64,000 nt of DNA. It comes from Tubulanus polymorphus (Eukaryota; Nemertea; Palaeonemertea; Tubulaniformes; Tubulanidae). The stretch is taken from contig NW_027437471.1 of NCBI RefSeq assembly GCF_964204645.1, positions 1 to 64,000 of the forward strand. The letters are read 5' to 3'. Position numbers and translations under genes: made by a program. Shown in pieces: positions 53,227 to 63,608 of the stretch (its first letter is position 1; each line of letters begins with the position of its first letter). A model generated the notes under the pieces. The model did not search any database. It was not told the origin of the DNA and saw only the letters and a list, made by a program, of their open reading frames with translations.

Positions 53227-55686
53227 CTACGGGACGTTCATGCCTCGGGGCGTGTTCGTGTCGAGTCGTCGTATCCAGTCTTGTTCGGCTGCTTCGCGGA
53301 TCGGTCTCGTGGAGCCTGGTAGGTGTTGGAGACCGTACACCCGAAAGTGTTCGCGGGTGTGGTCGACTTGGTTGAAGTGGTCCGAGACTGGAGTCGAATT
53401 CTTCGTTCTGATGCGTGAGACGTGATGAGTGACGCGTTCTCGTAGAGACATTCCGGTTTGGCCGACGTACAGCATGTTGCACTTGGTGCATTCGATGCAG
53501 TATACAATTTCACGGGTCGCGCAATTAATTGTGCTGCGGATCGCGTGCATTTTGTTGTGGCTGCGGCAAACGGTTGTTTCTCGGACGAGTGGACACGTAC
53601 GACATCTCGGTGTTCTGCATTTCTCGGTGCCTCGACGTCGGGTTGACGGAGTTCTTTGAGTAGACCTGGAAATAGAAGAATTGGAAACAACGGAAGTATT
53701 TCTGTTACGATGCGGTGAAGAGGGGACTCGGGGAGGGGGTGGCTCCGTGGGTTTGAGCTGCGACGAAGTTAGGAGATCTTTGAGACTCTTGTGCTTGGTG
53801 TAGGCGGTGACCGTGGTTACCTCGTCAGACCGGCCGGTGGCCGTAGCCAGTTCCGTAAATCTGGTTCGGATGTTACGGGCTAGGGTTCGGTTGGCTTCGG
53901 AGTGAGGTAAGATAAGCGGTAAACGCTTTTTCGGCGGTTCGTCGGCCCGTTGTTGTTCTCGTAGATCTCGTTCGGCGTGGTGCCGTAGAGCTTGGCTTTT
54001 GATGTGTCGCAGTTCGCGGTCTTTGTAGCCACGACCTCTGAGTACTTTAAGGACGGTTCCGGACGCTGCGTGTAAGTCCGAATCGTTATTGCAGATGCGC
54101 CGGAACCGGAGAATTTGACTTTTAACTATACCGGAAAATGTGTGTTTAGGGTGAAACGAGGATCGATGTAGTAATTGATGCGAATCGGTTGGTTTGAAGT
54201 AGACTTTGGTGTCTACTGTGCCACTTGTCTCGAATCGCGGGCCTTTGAAAGTGGTTACGTCCAGGAAGTTGACGCTGGTGTCGCTGATTTCGAACTTGAG
54301 TTTGATGGATCGGCTCACTGTTTGTAGGACGTCGATGAATTGCATCAACGTTTCGCGGCCGTGTTCCCAAACTATGTAGATGTCGTCGATGAACCGAGCG
54401 TATAGCGATGGTTGGAGTTCGCTTCTGGACAGACCTTCTTTTTCCCATTCGGCTACAAAGATATTGGCATAAGAAGGAGCAAAACGCTTACCCATTGCGG
54501 TACCTTTTACCTGTAAATATGTGTTTTCGTTAAAGTTAAAGTCATTTTTCTTCAGGCTGATTTCGAGTAGTTTCAGCAGCTCGGCATCCGGGCGTCCCGG
54601 GTTCGGGTTATCTCGGAGAGCTTGTCGGATGCTGGCGATACCCTCTTCGTGGGGGATGTTGGTGTAGAGCGAATCGATGTCCATGGTGACGAGTAACGCA
54701 TCGGCGCTAAATTGTTTACCGGCCAAAATATCTAGAAAGTGGTTGGTATCTTTGACGTACGACGGGTGACCGCGGGCGATCGGCTGCAAATAGTAGTCGA
54801 TCCATTCCGAAATTTCGTAGGTTTCGGAGCCGCAGTCGGAGACGATCGGTCTCCCCGGCGGTACGCGATCGGGTATCGTCCACTTCTCGCGTTCTTTATG
54901 GATTTTGGGAAGCAGATAGAACTGCCTCTGTTTCGGATTATCGGGCGGTAATAGATATTCGGCGGTTTTTAGCGGGATGATTTTTCGTCGAGCCATATTT
55001 TCGATGATTTCGCGAATTTCTTCCCCGGTCTGTTCGAAGATCGGTTGCTGCAGCGGCTGATAATACTCGAGATCGGCTAGTTGGCGCATGGCTTCGTGGA
55101 CGTAGTCGTCGCGGTCCATGATAACCGTAGCGGAACCCTTATCGGCGGCTTTGATGACAATATTAGTGTTGTCACGCAGCTGCTGGAGGGCTTCGCGTTC
55201 CTGTTTAGTGAGGTTATCATTTACGCGACGCGTATCCCTGGTTTGTTGAGCCAATTCGTGCGCGTCGTTGCAGAACCCGGCGATTACTGGTTCTATTTCA
55301 TCCGGAGCCCAACTGCTGGGCAGACGGAAACGCGGAGCCTCGCGGTCCGGTTTGTCTCGGAAGTGATGGTCGAGTTTCACTAGCCGGTTGAATCGGCACA
55401 CTCCCTTGGTGCGCTCGGTCGCGGCGGCATCAGAACCGATTTTTGGAGTCGGGCAATAAGTGAGGCCCTTTCGGAGTAGCTGATGTTGCGCCGGACTTAG
55501 GCGGAGTGAACGTGTGAGGTTGACCACCGGGCTCCCGAGAGCGGTGACCGGATCGCGCCGCGCTTGGTTTGGTGCCGGTTCTTCGTGTTCGTCGGACCTG
55601 GAAATGGAAGAAATCAGAGAAGCATTGGTTAATTCCGGTTGATTTAACTCACCAATAGTGGACCCGTTGGTCTCACTAATACTTAG
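53227..55686 (-). CDS. PLE ORF2: reverse transcriptase/GIY-YIG (unit 3)
   Basis: Protein identical to unit 2 over the 766 residues from the Val codon. All RT and GIY-YIG catalytic positions are intact. Confidence 0.95.
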   Translation of the reverse strand, partial: LSISETNGSTIGELNQPELTNASLISSISRSDEHEEPAPNQARRDPVTALGSPVVNLTRSLRLSPAQHQLLRKGLTYCPTPKIGSDAAATERTKGVCRFNRLVKLDHHFRDKPDREAPRFRLPSSWAPDEIEPVIAGFCNDAHELAQQTRDTRRVNDNLTKQEREALQQLRDNTNIVIKAADKGSATVIMDRDDYVHEAMRQLADLEYYQPLQQPIFEQTGEEIREIIENMARRKIIPLKTAEYLLPPDNPKQRQFYLLPKIHKEREKWTIPDRVPPGRPIVSDCGSETYEISEWIDYYLQPIARGHPSYVKDTNHFLDILAGKQFSADALLVTMDIDSLYTNIPHEEGIASIRQALRDNPNPGRPDAELLKLLEISLKKNDFNFNENTYLQVKGTAMGKRFAPSYANIFVAEWEKEGLSRSELQPSLYARFIDDIYIVWEHGRETLMQFIDVLQTVSRSIKLKFEISDTSVNFLDVTTFKGPRFETSGTVDTKVYFKPTDSHQLLHRSSFHPKHTFSGIVKSQILRFRRICNNDSDLHAASGTVLKVLRGRGYKDRELRHIKSQALRHHAERDLREQQRADEPPKKRLPLILPHSEANRTLARNIRTRFTELATATGRSDEVTTVTAYTKHKSLKDLLTSSQLKPTEPPPPRVPSSPHRNRNTSVVSNSSISRSTQRTPSTRRRGTEKCRTPRCRTCPLVRETTVCRSHNKMHAIRSTINCATREIVYCIECTKCNMLYVGQTGMSLRERVTHHVSRIRTKNSTPVSDHFNQVDHTREHFRVYGLQHLPGSTRPIREAAEQDWIRRLDTNTPRGMNVP

Positions 55687-57254
55687 TTTAAACCACTGAG
55701 CCAGTGGTCCAGCAGGGTGTTAGCTGTACCACGGTTCCAGTGGATCCCGTCTCCAACAACTCTGAAGCGTCGATCATCGATGGGTGGTATCGCGGTGACG
55801 TCGTCGTGAATCTCGAGGAATTCGTTGAACTTCCGGGCGAACTGCTGGTGTTCGCGGGTCGTGTTGAGTTGAACGAAGTGGACGAACGAGTGCTGATACT
55901 TCTTGACTGCGGCGTTGATCAGGCGCTGTGTGGTCTTCTTGGCGGTCGCTTCGAAGTTGTTGTCGCGGTTGTTGATTCCGACGCTGATGATCACCGTATC
56001 CGGGCGATCTCGGCGCTCCGGTACAGCATCGATCAGGTCGGCGAGATGAGCTATCTTGCAGCCGGGGAAGCTCTCGATCTGGACGTCATCCGGACGGCGG
56101 CTTGATGTGATGTTACTCAGATTTGAGTCACCAATCACCAGAATGGGTCGCCGGGTTGGTGGCAGACTCCAATCCTGTTTCTTCCGACCCGTATTCGGAT
56201 GACGGCGAACTTCCTGGGGCGCCATCGGTCTCGGTGTAGGCGTCGGACTTCGCGCTGGCAGTAGGCGCCCTGGTGACCTGTAATGAGACGGAGAGCTGGA
56301 AAGAGAAGAAGAGAGAGACGGCGTCGGACTGCTGGTTGGTGCGGTCGGCGTTCTCTGCGGCGGCGGCGGCGGCGGCGGCGTCGGGTTTCGAGGCGGCGGC
56401 GTCGGACTTCTCGGTGGCGTCGGACTTCTTGGTGGCGGCGGCGGCGGCGTCGGCATCGGACTTCTCGGTGGTGGCGCCATTCTGGTTGGTGGCGTCCTGG
56501 TGACATCCGCGTAGCTTCTCGGTGACCTGGAATCAGAAAAAGAAGGAGGCGCTGTGGGCGCGGCGGGCGCGACTGCGGTTGGTGCAGGCGTCCTCGGCGT
56601 CGCGGGCTTTCGAATCTTCCGGCTCGGTCTCGGCGGCGGACGAATCTTCGGCTCCGTGGGTGCCTCCTGGTGGTGTGACCTGAAATGAGAAGGGGAAGAA
56701 GGTGGGTTAGATAGGACATTTCTGAGTTTGTCAGACAGAGCCTGACCGCGGAATTTCGACCGCAAATCCAGCGCGATGTTGAAAAGCCGGATCGTTCCGG
56801 GGCTCAGACGGGAGCCGAAATTCCTCCGGGCCCATGTCAGGGCGACATCCTGTGCTGATAGACAGTCCGGCAGAGGATCACCCATTAGCTCAACAAATGT
56901 GGCAGCGTAATGGATGGTCAGCTCTTTCGAAACTGTCTCCATCCAGACGTCCGCGGCAGCGTGCAGCTGCACCGTTACTGCTTCGGTGCAAGCCGCCGGC
57001 CGCAGGAACATCTTCAGATGGTCCTTCTTCCTCCGAATCGCTTTCGGACCAGAGCTCAACTGGGCAAGGTGGTGCGCCACTTGAAGAGCTCTATAATAGG
57101 TTTTCGGCGACATCCCGGGTTGCTGGTGTCGCTCAGGGCGTCCTCCGCCCTTGCTGGTCTTCTCAGCTGGTGGTCGTTTCTTCTTTCGAGTAGATCGCTC
57201 CATTGACAGATATTTCGGCGAGGTTGCCTTCGTCAGTGTCAGTGCAGGAATCAT
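55683..57254 (-). CDS. PLE ORF1 with SGNH domain (unit 3)
   Basis: 523 aa, identical to unit 2 as far as I can read. Catalytic Ser/Asp/His are present. Confidence 0.9.
   Translation of the reverse strand: MIPALTLTKATSPKYLSMERSTRKKKRPPAEKTSKGGGRPERHQQPGMSPKTYYRALQVAHHLAQLSSGPKAIRRKKDHLKMFLRPAACTEAVTVQLHAAADVWMETVSKELTIHYAATFVELMGDPLPDCLSAQDVALTWARRNFGSRLSPGTIRLFNIALDLRSKFRGQALSDKLRNVLSNPPSSPSHFRSHHQEAPTEPKIRPPPRPSRKIRKPATPRTPAPTAVAPAAPTAPPSFSDSRSPRSYADVTRTPPTRMAPPPRSPMPTPPPPPPRSPTPPRSPTPPPRNPTPPPPPPPQRTPTAPTSSPTPSLSSSLSSSPSHYRSPGRLLPARSPTPTPRPMAPQEVRRHPNTGRKKQDWSLPPTRRPILVIGDSNLSNITSSRRPDDVQIESFPGCKIAHLADLIDAVPERRDRPDTVIISVGINNRDNNFEATAKKTTQRLINAAVKKYQHSFVHFVQLNTTREHQQFARKFNEFLEIHDDVTAIPPIDDRRFRVVGDGIHWNRGTANTLLDHWLSGLN
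55686..55692 (-). promoter_or_regulatory. Candidate -1 frameshift site, unit 3
   Basis: T TTA AAC heptamer in phase before TAA, as in the other units. Confidence 0.75.
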
Positions 57255-57285
57255 GCTGAACTAGGATTAGACACGGGTTTTTATA

Positions 57286-59466
57286 CACGCAGCGCGCAAC
57301 AAGTGAACAGTATTCGAGTTAGAAGTTAAGTGACCATATGAGACCTTGTGATCTAGACTAATTGTACTTCTGTGATCAAGCTAATAGACAAACTAGGGGT
57401 CTGACTAATTATGCCTTTGATCCAGAGTGACTAGAAAACAGCACTAATTATGGCCCTTGATCTAGCTGTTGAATAGTTTGCTTTGATGTATAGTTCTAAA
57501 GATCTAAAGAACGGCGTGTCTAATATAGAATTGAAAAGTTTATTTCGATATAACCTAATAAATACTCAAAGTGTTTTCTATAAAGAGAAATCTAGAATAT
57601 GTATTATTAATATACGTGAACCGGAATGTTCGAAATATGTCCGAGTTCAGTTTCAAAATTGCTTAATTCCTAATTAGTTTAGACGCGTTAATTAGCGGTG
57701 CGCGGCCGAGGCGTATTCCGATATACGCGTGTTTACTAAATAGTCGTAAATGGTGAAATCCGGTTCTTAGTTAATCAAGTTTTCTCCGTATTCTAAAGCT
57801 TTTAAGAGCGGATTTTGAAATATCTACGCGGTATTCTACCGAAAATTGGATGAATTAGACAGCGCGGCGTCGGCGATTTAGTAGGAAGTTATAACCCGTA
57901 AGATCTAAATTACTGAGTGAGCGCGGGTGGTTAATTAGCCCTAATTATGGGTGACGAGTTTTGATAGAAATGTCTTACTAATACGTCTGTTTTAATTCTA
58001 AGTTCTTAAATATAATTCTATTAGATAAACTACGCTTATTTAGAGTTATTAGGATCGAGTAAAGCTATGTGAACTTGAACATGTGACAAATATATTCAGA
58101 CCGGAGCGCGGGTATTCAGTAAATCGGTTTAAGCTTGCGTAGTTTGAGTGGTTCAAAAACACTATGATCTCTTCTTTAATCCGAAGGTTGAAATATATAC
58201 GGGATATAAAACTCTTTTTGAATCGGGAATATTGGGCTGTGTTCTTTGAGAAAAACCGATGAGTTTGAAGGCGTCGTAACTGCGATTTTGTATAGAATTG
58301 AGTCGGATAATTAGTCAAGAGGCGCAGGTGGCCGATCGGTCACTAATTATGAGTGACTTGTAAACAGTGATTGATGTCCGTGGACTATTATTTATCCTAT
58401 AAACTTCTTATACTTCTACAACCTATAGTGCGGTTTTTGAATATAGCTATTAATACTTTTGAGCGATCTCATTAGAATTGTTATCCGAAAATAAACTGTC
58501 TGTTTTAGAGAAATTTGAAACTTGACACCCGGATCTATATAGAGTATGTTCCAAGAGTTGGCGCGTAGATACGATAATAGTTAATTAGGACGTAGCGGGT
58601 TAGGTCCCCGACCGAACGTTATAGATTAAACGGAGGTTAATTAGGGTGCCGCGGGTTCGAGTCCCGACCAGGCGCCGTTTAGTAATTGAATAGTTCTATT
58701 CTAAATGTTTTTTACCTATTCTGGATTCCTTTTAATTCTGAATCTTTGACGGATACAATAGTACTTTTCAGATGTTTCTACGATATAATCTTAGTGCCGA
58801 CGCATATTTTCAAAATAAATAAGAGCGGTGGACTGGTTACCGGTATCTAACGCGGGGCACCGGCAACCCGTCAGTACTAGCGGTTAATTTCGGAGCGGCG
58901 GGTACGGTTCCCGAGTATTCTCCGGAGCTTAATTCGGGTGCCGCGGGTTCGAGTCCCGATCAGGCGCGCCGTTTTAGTAATTGAGTATATTCTTACCTAT
59001 TCTAGATTCCCTTTCTTTCTAAATTTATAATAGATTAATTAATACTTTTCGGGTGTTTCTATGATATAATCTCAGTGCTGACGCATATTTTCGAAATAGA
59101 TAATAGCGGTGGACTGGTTACCGGTTTCTATCGTCCTGGGACAGGCAACCAGTCTGTACTAGCGGTTAGGGTTCGGTTCCCGATATCGCGCTTTTGTTTA
59201 TTTTTCTAACTGTTTCTGATATTTGGTCTGTCTTCTTACTTACTGAATTTCGATTGAGTTTTCAAAGTAAAGCAGAGAGAACTAATTAAAAGATAAAAGG
59301 TTGATGATTCCTGTGGAGCTTGTGATCTTGGAGTTTGTTTTGTACTCTGTCTCTGAGCGGGTTTCTGCTTCAGGCGACGGAGGATGATTCTGCAAATAGA
59401 TTGATGATTAATAATTAATCAGTTAAGATAATTTACGAGGGAAACCTGGCACGGGCTAAGGTTAGG
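57286..59466 (-). other. PLE 5' non-coding region, unit 3
   Basis: As in unit 2. The 282-bp direct repeat with B-box-like motifs starts near 58,634. Confidence 0.75.
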
Positions 59467-59580
59467 TTTAGAGATAGAGGTTAGGGGACCAAACCGAAGG
59501 TTTGGAGACCCCACTAGTGCACGGGCAGCGGGTTATCCCTGTAAAAAAGTAGTGAGAGTTAATTGTTGTAGTGAGGCGGT

Positions 59581-62040
59581 CTACGGGACGTTCATGCCTC
59601 GGGGCGTGTTCGTGTCGAGTCGTCGTATCCAGTCTTGTTCGGCTGCTTCGCGGATCGGTCTCGTGGAGCCTGGTAGGTGTTGGAGACCGTACACCCGAAA
59701 GTGTTCGCGGGTGTGGTCGACTTGGTTGAAGTGGTCCGAGACTGGAGTCGAATTCTTCGTTCTGATGCGTGAGACGTGATGAGTGACGCGTTCTCGTAGA
59801 GACATTCCGGTTTGGCCGACGTACAGCATGTTGCACTTGGTGCATTCGATGCAGTATACAATTTCACGGGTCGCGCAATTAATTGTGCTGCGGATCGCGT
59901 GCATTTTGTTGTGGCTGCGGCAAACGGTTGTTTCTCGGACGAGTGGACACGTACGACATCTCGGTGTTCTGCATTTCTCGGTGCCTCGACGTCGGGTTGA
60001 CGGAGTTCTTTGAGTAGACCTGGAAATAGAAGAATTGGAAACAACGGAAGTATTTCTGTTACGATGCGGTGAAGAGGGGACTCGGGGAGGGGGTGGCTCC
60101 GTGGGTTTGAGCTGCGACGAAGTTAGGAGATCTTTGAGACTCTTGTGCTTGGTGTAGGCGGTGACCGTGGTTACCTCGTCAGACCGGCCGGTGGCCGTAG
60201 CCAGTTCCGTAAATCTGGTTCGGATGTTACGGGCTAGGGTTCGGTTGGCTTCGGAGTGAGGTAAGATAAGCGGTAAACGCTTTTTCGGCGGTTCGTCGGC
60301 CCGTTGTTGTTCTCGTAGATCTCGTTCGGCGTGGTGCCGTAGAGCTTGGCTTTTGATGTGTCGCAGTTCGCGGTCTTTGTAGCCACGACCTCTGAGTACT
60401 TTAAGGACGGTTCCGGACGCTGCGTGTAAGTCCGAATCGTTATTGCAGATGCGCCGGAACCGGAGAATTTGACTTTTAACTATACCGGAAAATGTGTGTT
60501 TAGGGTGAAACGAGGATCGATGTAGTAATTGATGCGAATCGGTTGGTTTGAAGTAGACTTTGGTGTCTACTGTGCCACTTGTCTCGAATCGCGGGCCTTT
60601 GAAAGTGGTTACGTCCAGGAAGTTGACGCTGGTGTCGCTGATTTCGAACTTGAGTTTGATGGATCGGCTCACTGTTTGTAGGACGTCGATGAATTGCATC
60701 AACGTTTCGCGGCCGTGTTCCCAAACTATGTAGATGTCGTCGATGAACCGAGCGTATAGCGATGGTTGGAGTTCGCTTCTGGACAGACCTTCTTTTTCCC
60801 ATTCGGCTACAAAGATATTGGCATAAGAAGGAGCAAAACGCTTACCCATTGCGGTACCTTTTACCTGTAAATATGTGTTTTCGTTAAAGTTAAAGTCATT
60901 TTTCTTCAGGCTGATTTCGAGTAGTTTCAGCAGCTCGGCATCCGGGCGTCCCGGGTTCGGGTTATCTCGGAGAGCTTGTCGGATGCTGGCGATACCCTCT
61001 TCGTGGGGGATGTTGGTGTAGAGCGAATCGATGTCCATGGTGACGAGTAACGCATCGGCGCTAAATTGTTTACCGGCCAAAATATCTAGAAAGTGGTTGG
61101 TATCTTTGACGTACGACGGGTGACCGCGGGCGATCGGCTGCAAATAGTAGTCGATCCATTCCGAAATTTCGTAGGTTTCGGAGCCGCAGTCGGAGACGAT
61201 CGGTCTCCCCGGCGGTACGCGATCGGGTATCGTCCACTTCTCGCGTTCTTTATGGATTTTGGGAAGCAGATAGAACTGCCTCTGTTTCGGATTATCGGGC
61301 GGTAATAGATATTCGGCGGTTTTTAGCGGGATGATTTTTCGTCGAGCCATATTTTCGATGATTTCGCGAATTTCTTCCCCGGTCTGTTCGAAGATCGGTT
61401 GCTGCAGCGGCTGATAATACTCGAGATCGGCTAGTTGGCGCATGGCTTCGTGGACGTAGTCGTCGCGGTCCATGATAACCGTAGCGGAACCCTTATCGGC
61501 GGCTTTGATGACAATATTAGTGTTGTCACGCAGCTGCTGGAGGGCTTCGCGTTCCTGTTTAGTGAGGTTATCATTTACGCGACGCGTATCCCTGGTTTGT
61601 TGAGCCAATTCGTGCGCGTCGTTGCAGAACCCGGCGATTACTGGTTCTATTTCATCCGGAGCCCAACTGCTGGGCAGACGGAAACGCGGAGCCTCGCGGT
61701 CCGGTTTGTCTCGGAAGTGATGGTCGAGTTTCACTAGCCGGTTGAATCGGCACACTCCCTTGGTGCGCTCGGTCGCGGCGGCATCAGAACCGATTTTTGG
61801 AGTCGGGCAATAAGTGAGGCCCTTTCGGAGTAGCTGATGTTGCGCCGGACTTAGGCGGAGTGAACGTGTGAGGTTGACCACCGGGCTCCCGAGAGCGGTG
61901 ACCGGATCGCGTCGCGCTTGGTTTGGTGCCGGTTCTTCGTGTTCGTCGGACCTGGAAATGGAAGAAATCAGAGAAGCATTGGTTAATTCCGGTTGATTTA
62001 ACTCACCAATAGTGGACCCGTTGGTCTCACTAATACTTAG
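59581..62040 (-). CDS. PLE ORF2: reverse transcriptase/GIY-YIG (unit 4)
   Basis: Protein identical to units 2 and 3. Intact catalytic residues in both domains. Confidence 0.95.
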   Translation of the reverse strand, partial: LSISETNGSTIGELNQPELTNASLISSISRSDEHEEPAPNQARRDPVTALGSPVVNLTRSLRLSPAQHQLLRKGLTYCPTPKIGSDAAATERTKGVCRFNRLVKLDHHFRDKPDREAPRFRLPSSWAPDEIEPVIAGFCNDAHELAQQTRDTRRVNDNLTKQEREALQQLRDNTNIVIKAADKGSATVIMDRDDYVHEAMRQLADLEYYQPLQQPIFEQTGEEIREIIENMARRKIIPLKTAEYLLPPDNPKQRQFYLLPKIHKEREKWTIPDRVPPGRPIVSDCGSETYEISEWIDYYLQPIARGHPSYVKDTNHFLDILAGKQFSADALLVTMDIDSLYTNIPHEEGIASIRQALRDNPNPGRPDAELLKLLEISLKKNDFNFNENTYLQVKGTAMGKRFAPSYANIFVAEWEKEGLSRSELQPSLYARFIDDIYIVWEHGRETLMQFIDVLQTVSRSIKLKFEISDTSVNFLDVTTFKGPRFETSGTVDTKVYFKPTDSHQLLHRSSFHPKHTFSGIVKSQILRFRRICNNDSDLHAASGTVLKVLRGRGYKDRELRHIKSQALRHHAERDLREQQRADEPPKKRLPLILPHSEANRTLARNIRTRFTELATATGRSDEVTTVTAYTKHKSLKDLLTSSQLKPTEPPPPRVPSSPHRNRNTSVVSNSSISRSTQRTPSTRRRGTEKCRTPRCRTCPLVRETTVCRSHNKMHAIRSTINCATREIVYCIECTKCNMLYVGQTGMSLRERVTHHVSRIRTKNSTPVSDHFNQVDHTREHFRVYGLQHLPGSTRPIREAAEQDWIRRLDTNTPRGMNVP

Positions 62041-63608
62041 TTTAAACCACTGAGCCAGTGGTCCAGCAGGGTGTTAGCTGTACCACGGTTCCAGTGGATC
62101 CCGTCTCCAACAACTCTGAAGCGTCGATCATCGATGGGTGGTATCGCGGTGACGTCGTCGTGAATCTCGAGGAATTCGTTGAACTTCCGGGCGAACTGCT
62201 GGTGTTCGCGGGTCGTGTTGAGTTGAACGAAGTGGACGAACGAGTGCTGATACTTCTTGACTGCGGCGTTGATCAGGCGCTGTGTGGTCTTCTTGGCGGT
62301 CGCTTCGAAGTTGTTGTCGCGGTTGTTGATTCCGACGCTGATGATCACCGTATCCGGGCGATCTCGGCGCTCCGGTACAGCATCGATCAGGTCGGCGAGA
62401 TGAGCTATCTTGCAGCCGGGGAAGCTCTCGATCTGGACGTCATCCGGACGGCGGCTTGATGTGATGTTACTCAGATTTGAGTCACCAATCACCAGAATGG
62501 GTCGCCGGGTTGGTGGCAGACTCCAATCCTGTTTCTTCCGACCCGTATTCGGATGACGGCGAACTTCCTGGGGCGCCATCGGTCTCGGTGTAGGCGTCGG
62601 ACTTCGCGCTGGCAGTAGGCGCCCTGGTGACCTGTAATGAGACGGAGAGCTGGAAAGAGAAGAAGAGAGAGACGGCGTCGGACTGCTGGTTGGTGCGGTC
62701 GGCGTTCTCTGCGGCGGCGGCGGCGGCGGCGGCGTCGGGTTTCGAGGCGGCGGCGTCGGACTTCTCGGTGGCGTCGGACTTCTTGGTGGCGGCGGCGGCG
62801 GCGTCGGCATCGGACTTCTCGGTGGTGGCGCCATTCTGGTTGGTGGCGTCCTGGTGACATCCGCGTAGCTTCTCGGTGACCTGGAATCAGAAAAAGAAGG
62901 AGGCGCTGTGGGCGCGGCGGGCGCGACTGCGGTTGGTGCAGGCGTCCTCGGCGTCGCGGGCTTTCGAATCTTCCGGCTCGGTCTCGGCGGCGGACGAATC
63001 TTCGGCTCCGTGGGTGCCTCCTGGTGGTGTGACCTGAAATGAGAAGGGGAAGAAGGTGGGTTAGATAGGACATTTCTGAGTTTGTCAGACAGAGCCTGAC
63101 CGCGGAATTTCGACCGCAAATCCAGCGCGATGTTGAAAAGCCGGATCGTTCCGGGGCTCAGACGGGAGCCGAAATTCCTCCGGGCCCATGTCAGGGCGAC
63201 ATCCTGTGCTGATAGACAGTCCGGCAGAGGATCACCCATTAGCTCAACAAATGTGGCAGCGTAATGGATGGTCAGCTCTTTCGAAACTGTCTCCATCCAG
63301 ACGTCCGCGGCAGCGTGCAGCTGCACCGTTACTGCTTCGGTGCAAGCCGCCGGCCGCAGGAACATCTTCAGATGGTCCTTCTTCCTCCGAATCGCTTTCG
63401 GACCAGAGCTCAACTGGGCAAGGTGGTGCGCCACTTGAAGAGCTCTATAATAGGTTTTCGGCGACATCCCGGGTTGCTGGTGTCGCTCAGGGCGTCCTCC
63501 GCCCTTGCTGGTCTTCTCAGCTGGTGGTCGTTTCTTCTTTCGAGTAGATCGCTCCATTGACAGATATTTCGGCGAGGTTGCCTTCGTCAGTGTCAGTGCA
63601 GGAATCAT
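62037..63608 (-). CDS. PLE ORF1 with SGNH domain (unit 4)
   Basis: 523 aa, identical to units 2 and 3 as far as I can read. Confidence 0.9.
   Translation of the reverse strand: MIPALTLTKATSPKYLSMERSTRKKKRPPAEKTSKGGGRPERHQQPGMSPKTYYRALQVAHHLAQLSSGPKAIRRKKDHLKMFLRPAACTEAVTVQLHAAADVWMETVSKELTIHYAATFVELMGDPLPDCLSAQDVALTWARRNFGSRLSPGTIRLFNIALDLRSKFRGQALSDKLRNVLSNPPSSPSHFRSHHQEAPTEPKIRPPPRPSRKIRKPATPRTPAPTAVAPAAPTAPPSFSDSRSPRSYADVTRTPPTRMAPPPRSPMPTPPPPPPRSPTPPRSPTPPPRNPTPPPPPPPQRTPTAPTSSPTPSLSSSLSSSPSHYRSPGRLLPARSPTPTPRPMAPQEVRRHPNTGRKKQDWSLPPTRRPILVIGDSNLSNITSSRRPDDVQIESFPGCKIAHLADLIDAVPERRDRPDTVIISVGINNRDNNFEATAKKTTQRLINAAVKKYQHSFVHFVQLNTTREHQQFARKFNEFLEIHDDVTAIPPIDDRRFRVVGDGIHWNRGTANTLLDHWLSGLN
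62040..62046 (-). promoter_or_regulatory. Candidate -1 frameshift site, unit 4
   Basis: T TTA AAC heptamer in ORF1 phase directly before TAA. Confidence 0.75.

Larger units (their letters stand above)
53113..59466 (-). mobile_element. Penelope-like element, unit 3 (6,354 bp)
   Basis: Same length and almost the same sequence as units 2 and 4. A single C at 55,559 instead of T is synonymous in the ORF2 frame. It lies in the part upstream of the first reverse transcriptase motifs, in the extension expected from frameshifting. Confidence 0.93.
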